From Pseudocitrobacter vendiensis (GTDB taxonomy: Bacteria; Pseudomonadota; Gammaproteobacteria; Enterobacterales; Enterobacteriaceae), in contig NZ_CALSBS010000016.1 in NCBI RefSeq assembly GCF_943590815.1, forward strand, positions 53,506 to 117,505: DNA of 64,000 bases. The letters run 5' to 3'. Below are positions 63,532 to 64,000 of the stretch, piece after piece. Within the stretch, counting starts at the first letter, position 1. Every line of letters begins with the position of its first letter. Both the position numbers and the translations under genes were made by a program. The notes under the pieces were generated by a model. The model was not told the DNA's origin. It did not search any database and worked only from the letters and a program-made list of their open reading frames with translations.

Positions 63532-63929
63532 TTTCCCCATCCCGAATAACCAACTATTGTTTTAATGCGGTCAAACCGCACACCCCGTGATGTCGTCGGG
63601 AAATCCCGATAAAAAAAAGAAATGGCTGAAATGCATAGCCGATGCTGATTGAAATATCGGCGAGTGCGCTTCACGTTATGAAGCAACAAATTTAAACATT
63701 TCTTACAAATGACTAAGAATTTTCCTAAATCCACGCAACTTTACCCGCCAGCTATGACACATACAATCTGGCCTTAGAGTAAATTTAGGAATTATGTGAT
63801 TTATGTCACATAATCTACCTGAATGTTAATCACCAATCCATCAGATTACATTGTTATTTGAACGCTTATTAATCAAATGAGCGATTTTTCTATTCTTCAG
63901 GGACGAATATTCATTCAAAAGAGGAAAGC
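63532..63929 (-). promoter_or_regulatory. flhDC leader and promoter region
   Basis: About 400 AT-rich bases without a gene. With the CRP site centred near 63802, the E. coli spacing puts the start of transcription near 63731, giving a 200-nt leader; a TAAAGT at 63743-63738 (minus) fits as -10. The long leader is the known target of CsrA and several small RNAs in E. coli. Confidence 0.7.
63792..63813 (-). promoter_or_regulatory. CRP site of flhDC
   Basis: TTATGTGATTTATGTCACATAA is a strong, nearly symmetrical CRP site (TGTGA-N6-TCACA) upstream of flhD at the position known in E. coli (about -72), meaning cAMP-CRP activates flagellar synthesis. Confidence 0.9.
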
Positions 63930-64000
63930 GTGCTTAACCCGATGAAAAACCATAGACGAGAGAGGATTGACAACGGGCACAATGATTCGCTTAGCACCGG
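63930..64000 (+). CDS. Start of an unidentified gene, cut by the window end
   Basis: A GTG at 63930, six bases or so after AGAGGAA, opens a frame without stops to the end of the window (23 codons, M-L-N-P-M-K-N-H-R-R-E-R-I-D...). An ATG at 63942 is an alternative. The piece is too short to identify; it is hydrophilic and basic. Confidence 0.4.
   Translation, partial: MLNPMKNHRRERIDNGHNDSLST

Overview
The window is a chromosomal segment of an enterobacterium close to Escherichia, Salmonella and Citrobacter. Gene order, protein sequences and small-RNA loci follow the E. coli yebT to flhDC stretch almost gene for gene, while several accessory inserts differ from E. coli. A Citrobacter-like genus is my best guess, by inference. 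No rRNA, tRNA, CRISPR array, prophage or insertion sequence was seen.

Layout. 1-3240: end of letB, then rsmF, yebV, yebW. 3250-6527: a partly AT-rich accessory block (LpxP-like acyltransferase, family 2 glycosyltransferase, hexapeptide acetyltransferase) at the place where E. coli carries pphA. 6622-6873: the overlapping antisense small RNAs SraC/RyeA and SdsR/RyeB. 6902-13104: yebY-yebZ-yobA (copper-type CopC/CopD genes), holE, yobB, exoX, ptrB, yebE. 13285-21606: purT and the Entner-Doudoroff/pentose phosphate cluster eda, edd, zwf, hexR, pykA, with GntR-like and HexR operators. 21734-26731: lpxM, mepM and the divergent zinc uptake genes znuA / znuCB around a Zur site. 26831-34746: ruvB-ruvA with a LexA box, then yebB flanked by two AT-rich genes for exported proteins of unknown role, then ruvC-yebC-nudB-aspS. 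34991-38568: yecD, yecE, yecN, cmoA, cmoB. 38751-39844: a RES-Xre toxin-antitoxin pair. 39959-43391: cutC with the sigma-E small RNA MicL at its 3' end, yecM, argS. 43542-46270: a glycoside hydrolase family 105 gene with a sugar symporter, behind a KdgR-like box. 46523-63531: flagellar and chemotaxis genes flhE-flhA-flhB, cheZ-cheY-cheB-cheR-tap-tar, a dicarboxylate/amino-acid symporter gene inserted between tar and cheW, then cheW-cheA-motB-motA and flhC-flhD with the flhD control region. The start of an unidentified gene closes the window.

How the parts work together. Zwf, Edd and Eda form the 6-phosphogluconate route to pyruvate, with HexR and GntR as local regulators. LpxM, the LpxP-like enzyme, LetB and MepM act on the envelope. 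FlhDC turns on the flagellar genes and hence sigma-28 (FliA). FliA promoters are visible before tar and inside flhC; the second matches the origin of the small RNA MotR in the motA leader.

The sites most worth a second look are the lpxP-like block beside SdsR/SraC, the two unknown exported proteins around yebB, the transporter next to the aspartate receptor with an altered sodium-site motif, and the three small-RNA loci MicL, MotR and SdsR/SraC, all readable from promoter and terminator sequence. I found no feature that I can defend as a wholly new system.
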